Assembly: GCA_934630855.1 (NCBI GenBank)
Contig: CAKTWW010000065.1
Span: forward strand, 1 to 5,397
DNA length: 5,397 nucleotides
From: an uncultured Collinsella sp.
GTDB taxonomy: Bacteria > Actinomycetota > Coriobacteriia > Coriobacteriales > Coriobacteriaceae
Reading direction: 5' to 3'
The first letter of the stretch is position 1. Each line of letters begins with the position of its first letter. Position numbers and translations under genes: made by a program. Below, piece by piece: positions 4,782 to 5,397 of this stretch. The notes beneath the pieces were generated by a model. It ran no database searches and was not told where the DNA came from. It saw nothing but the letters and a program-made list of their open reading frames with translations.

Positions 4782-5159
4782 ATGGAGTTGTTCGATGAGC
4801 GGGTAGTTATGTTCGAGAGCGATGAAGACGGTGAGCACCTGCTGGTAACGTGCGAGCCATCGGGTATGGGTGGCTTGGTGGTTCGGCAGACGAGTGAGGG
4901 GCCACTGACGCAATGGTGCTACGAGGAGTCGCCGCATGTGGTCGAGACGTTTGTAGCGCATGAGGGGCTTGTTGCCCTTGAGCACTTCTATGGCGTTGAA
5001 ACTTCTAACCAGGTTGCTCGAATGTTGAGCGTCTCGTTTGCCGACTACGACTGTGCCCAACGGGTGCGTTCGCTCCTGGGGGAACTTGATGCTAAGTACG
5101 ACGTGGTCGAAAAGCCAATCGATCGCACGGGGAACGGCGGTATATGCGGAGCAGCATGA
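4782..5159 (+). CDS. Uncharacterised 125-aa protein, probably SOS-controlled
   Basis: I do not recognise this family. The protein is acidic and soluble-looking, with no signal peptide or membrane segment. The first 60 residues alternate polar and hydrophobic residues, as in beta strands (VVMFESDEDGEHLLVTCEP, then GLVVRQTSEG). Residues about 62-105 look helical (LVALEHFYG, NQVARMLSV, CAQRVRSLLGELDAKY). Four cysteines (24, 46, 91, 122) form no clear metal motif. AAGGGG (4771-4776) lies five bases before ATG 4782. Codon use is more relaxed than in serS, with more TTG, GTA and GGG, suggesting lower expression. The gene stands alone between the serS terminator and the tRNA-Arg promoter. The LexA box over its promoter suggests induction after DNA damage, but no activity can be deduced from the sequence. 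Confidence 0.8.
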   Translation: MELFDERVVMFESDEDGEHLLVTCEPSGMGGLVVRQTSEGPLTQWCYEESPHVVETFVAHEGLVALEHFYGVETSNQVARMLSVSFADYDCAQRVRSLLGELDAKYDVVEKPIDRTGNGGICGAA

Positions 5160-5196
5160 CAAAATTGCATCTCGCAAAAAAAGTCTGAGATTGTGC

Positions 5197-5225
5197 TTGA
5201 CTCCAACGAGCTAAAGTGGTTTTAT
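5197..5225 (+). promoter_or_regulatory. Promoter of tRNA-Arg
   Basis: TTGACT (5197-5202, five of six consensus bases) and TTTTAT (5220-5225) are separated by exactly 17 bp. The -10 ends 12 nt before the mature tRNA 5' end, so the leader would be very short. Confidence 0.7.
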
Positions 5226-5237
5226 ATGTCTTGCGCT

Positions 5238-5314
5238 GCGGCGTTACCTCAGCTGGATAGAGGGTCTGACTACGAATCAGAACGTCATAGGTTCGAATCC
5301 TATACGCCGCACCA
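5238..5314 (+). tRNA. tRNA-Arg (anticodon ACG)
   Basis: This 77-nt cloverleaf is complete. The 7-bp acceptor stem is GCGGCGT (5238-5244) / ACGCCGC (5304-5310). The D-stem is CCTC/GAGG. The anticodon stem TCTGA/TCAGA encloses the loop CTACGAA with anticodon ACG (5272-5274). The T-stem ATAGG/CCTAT encloses TTCGAAT. All stems pair perfectly, and the discriminator A and CCA (5312-5314) are encoded. In bacteria A34 of this tRNA is normally deaminated to inosine by TadA, letting it read CGU, CGC and CGA. It has its own promoter and terminator. Confidence 0.98.
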
Positions 5315-5324
5315 ATTGAACTTG

Positions 5325-5353
5325 AAGCCTCCGGCAACGGGGGCTTTTCTTTT
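5325..5353 (+). terminator. Intrinsic terminator of tRNA-Arg
   Basis: A 7-bp stem GCCTCCG (5327-5333) / CGGGGGC (5338-5344), with one T-G pair and a GCAA loop, is followed by TTTTCTTTT (5345-5353). It begins about 10 nt after the tRNA CCA. Confidence 0.92.
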
Positions 5354-5354
5354 A

Positions 5355-5397
5355 TGGCACCACCGCATGGATTCGAACCTCGGTCGAGGCGCGAGCG
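5355..5397 (-). repeat. tRNA-3'-end-like repeat, third member (cut by window end)
   Basis: On the minus strand this reads T-loop TTCGAAT (5377-5371), CCATG, acceptor half CGGTGGT, discriminator G and CCA (5357-5355), with exact tRNA spacing (7-5-7-1-3). As in copies 1 and 2, the tRNA likeness ends at the T-loop: the expected CATGG T-stem half is replaced by CGAGG. The DNA beyond then turns into GC-rich sequence ending GCGAGCG, also present at 34-40. The acceptor and T-stem sequences differ from those of copies 1 and 2, so it derives from a different tRNA. It starts two bases after the T-run of the tRNA-Arg terminator. Its far end lies outside the window. Confidence 0.6.

Noticed and set aside
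5160..5196. A possible terminator after the 125-aa gene (ATCTC / GAGAT, 5169-5192).
   Set aside because: Only five pairs with a 13-nt loop and no following T-run; the evidence is too weak.
5092..5337. An 81-codon minus-strand frame across the right end.
   Set aside because: It overlaps the entire tRNA-Arg gene and part of its terminator, so it cannot be a plausible coding region.

Overview
The window looks like chromosomal DNA of a high-GC Gram-positive gut actinobacterium, most likely Coriobacteriia and possibly Collinsella. The reasons are GC-rich genes with C/G-ending codons, AT-richer intergenic DNA, AGGAG-type ribosome binding sites, a Gram-positive-type LexA box (GAAC-N4-GTTC) and a CCA-encoding tRNA gene. 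The taxon is inferred from sequence character, not from a database match. No phage, CRISPR or toxin-antitoxin system is visible.

Layout. Bases 1-621 hold no protein gene I would accept. They contain two near-identical copies (1-90 and 189-279) of a repeat whose minus strand has the exact geometry of a tRNA 3' end, a plus-strand tRNA-3'-end-like fragment followed by an intrinsic terminator (101-184), and a 225-bp MITE-like element with 37-bp inverted termini (323-547). I see nothing interpretable in 280-322. Next comes a co-oriented group: an SPFH/Band 7 membrane protein (622-1560), rlmH (1567-2037, 6-nt gap) and proC (2111-2881, 73-nt gap, no terminator between). A 156-bp composite repeat (2879-3034) begins with the proC stop codon. 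It consists of inverted units around a 16-bp hairpin that works best as a terminator for the minus strand. Facing it is a 57-codon minus-strand gene for a single-pass membrane protein (3039-3212). It diverges from serS (3324-4607) across a short intergenic region rich in palindromes.

serS ends in a strong terminator. It is followed by a consensus-like LexA (SOS) box at 4709-4722, overlapping the promoter of an unrecognised 125-aa protein (4782-5159). The right end holds a tRNA-Arg(ACG) gene with its own promoter and terminator, then a third, truncated copy of the tRNA-3'-end repeat type (5355-5397).

How the parts relate. rlmH, serS and tRNA-Arg serve translation: 23S rRNA modification, Ser-tRNA charging and Arg decoding. 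proC makes proline. The SPFH protein is a membrane scaffold with no proven link to its neighbours. The most interesting material is non-coding or uncharacterised: the tRNA-3'-end repeats placed just after terminators, the two small mobile-like elements, the overlooked small membrane protein and the probable SOS-controlled orphan gene.
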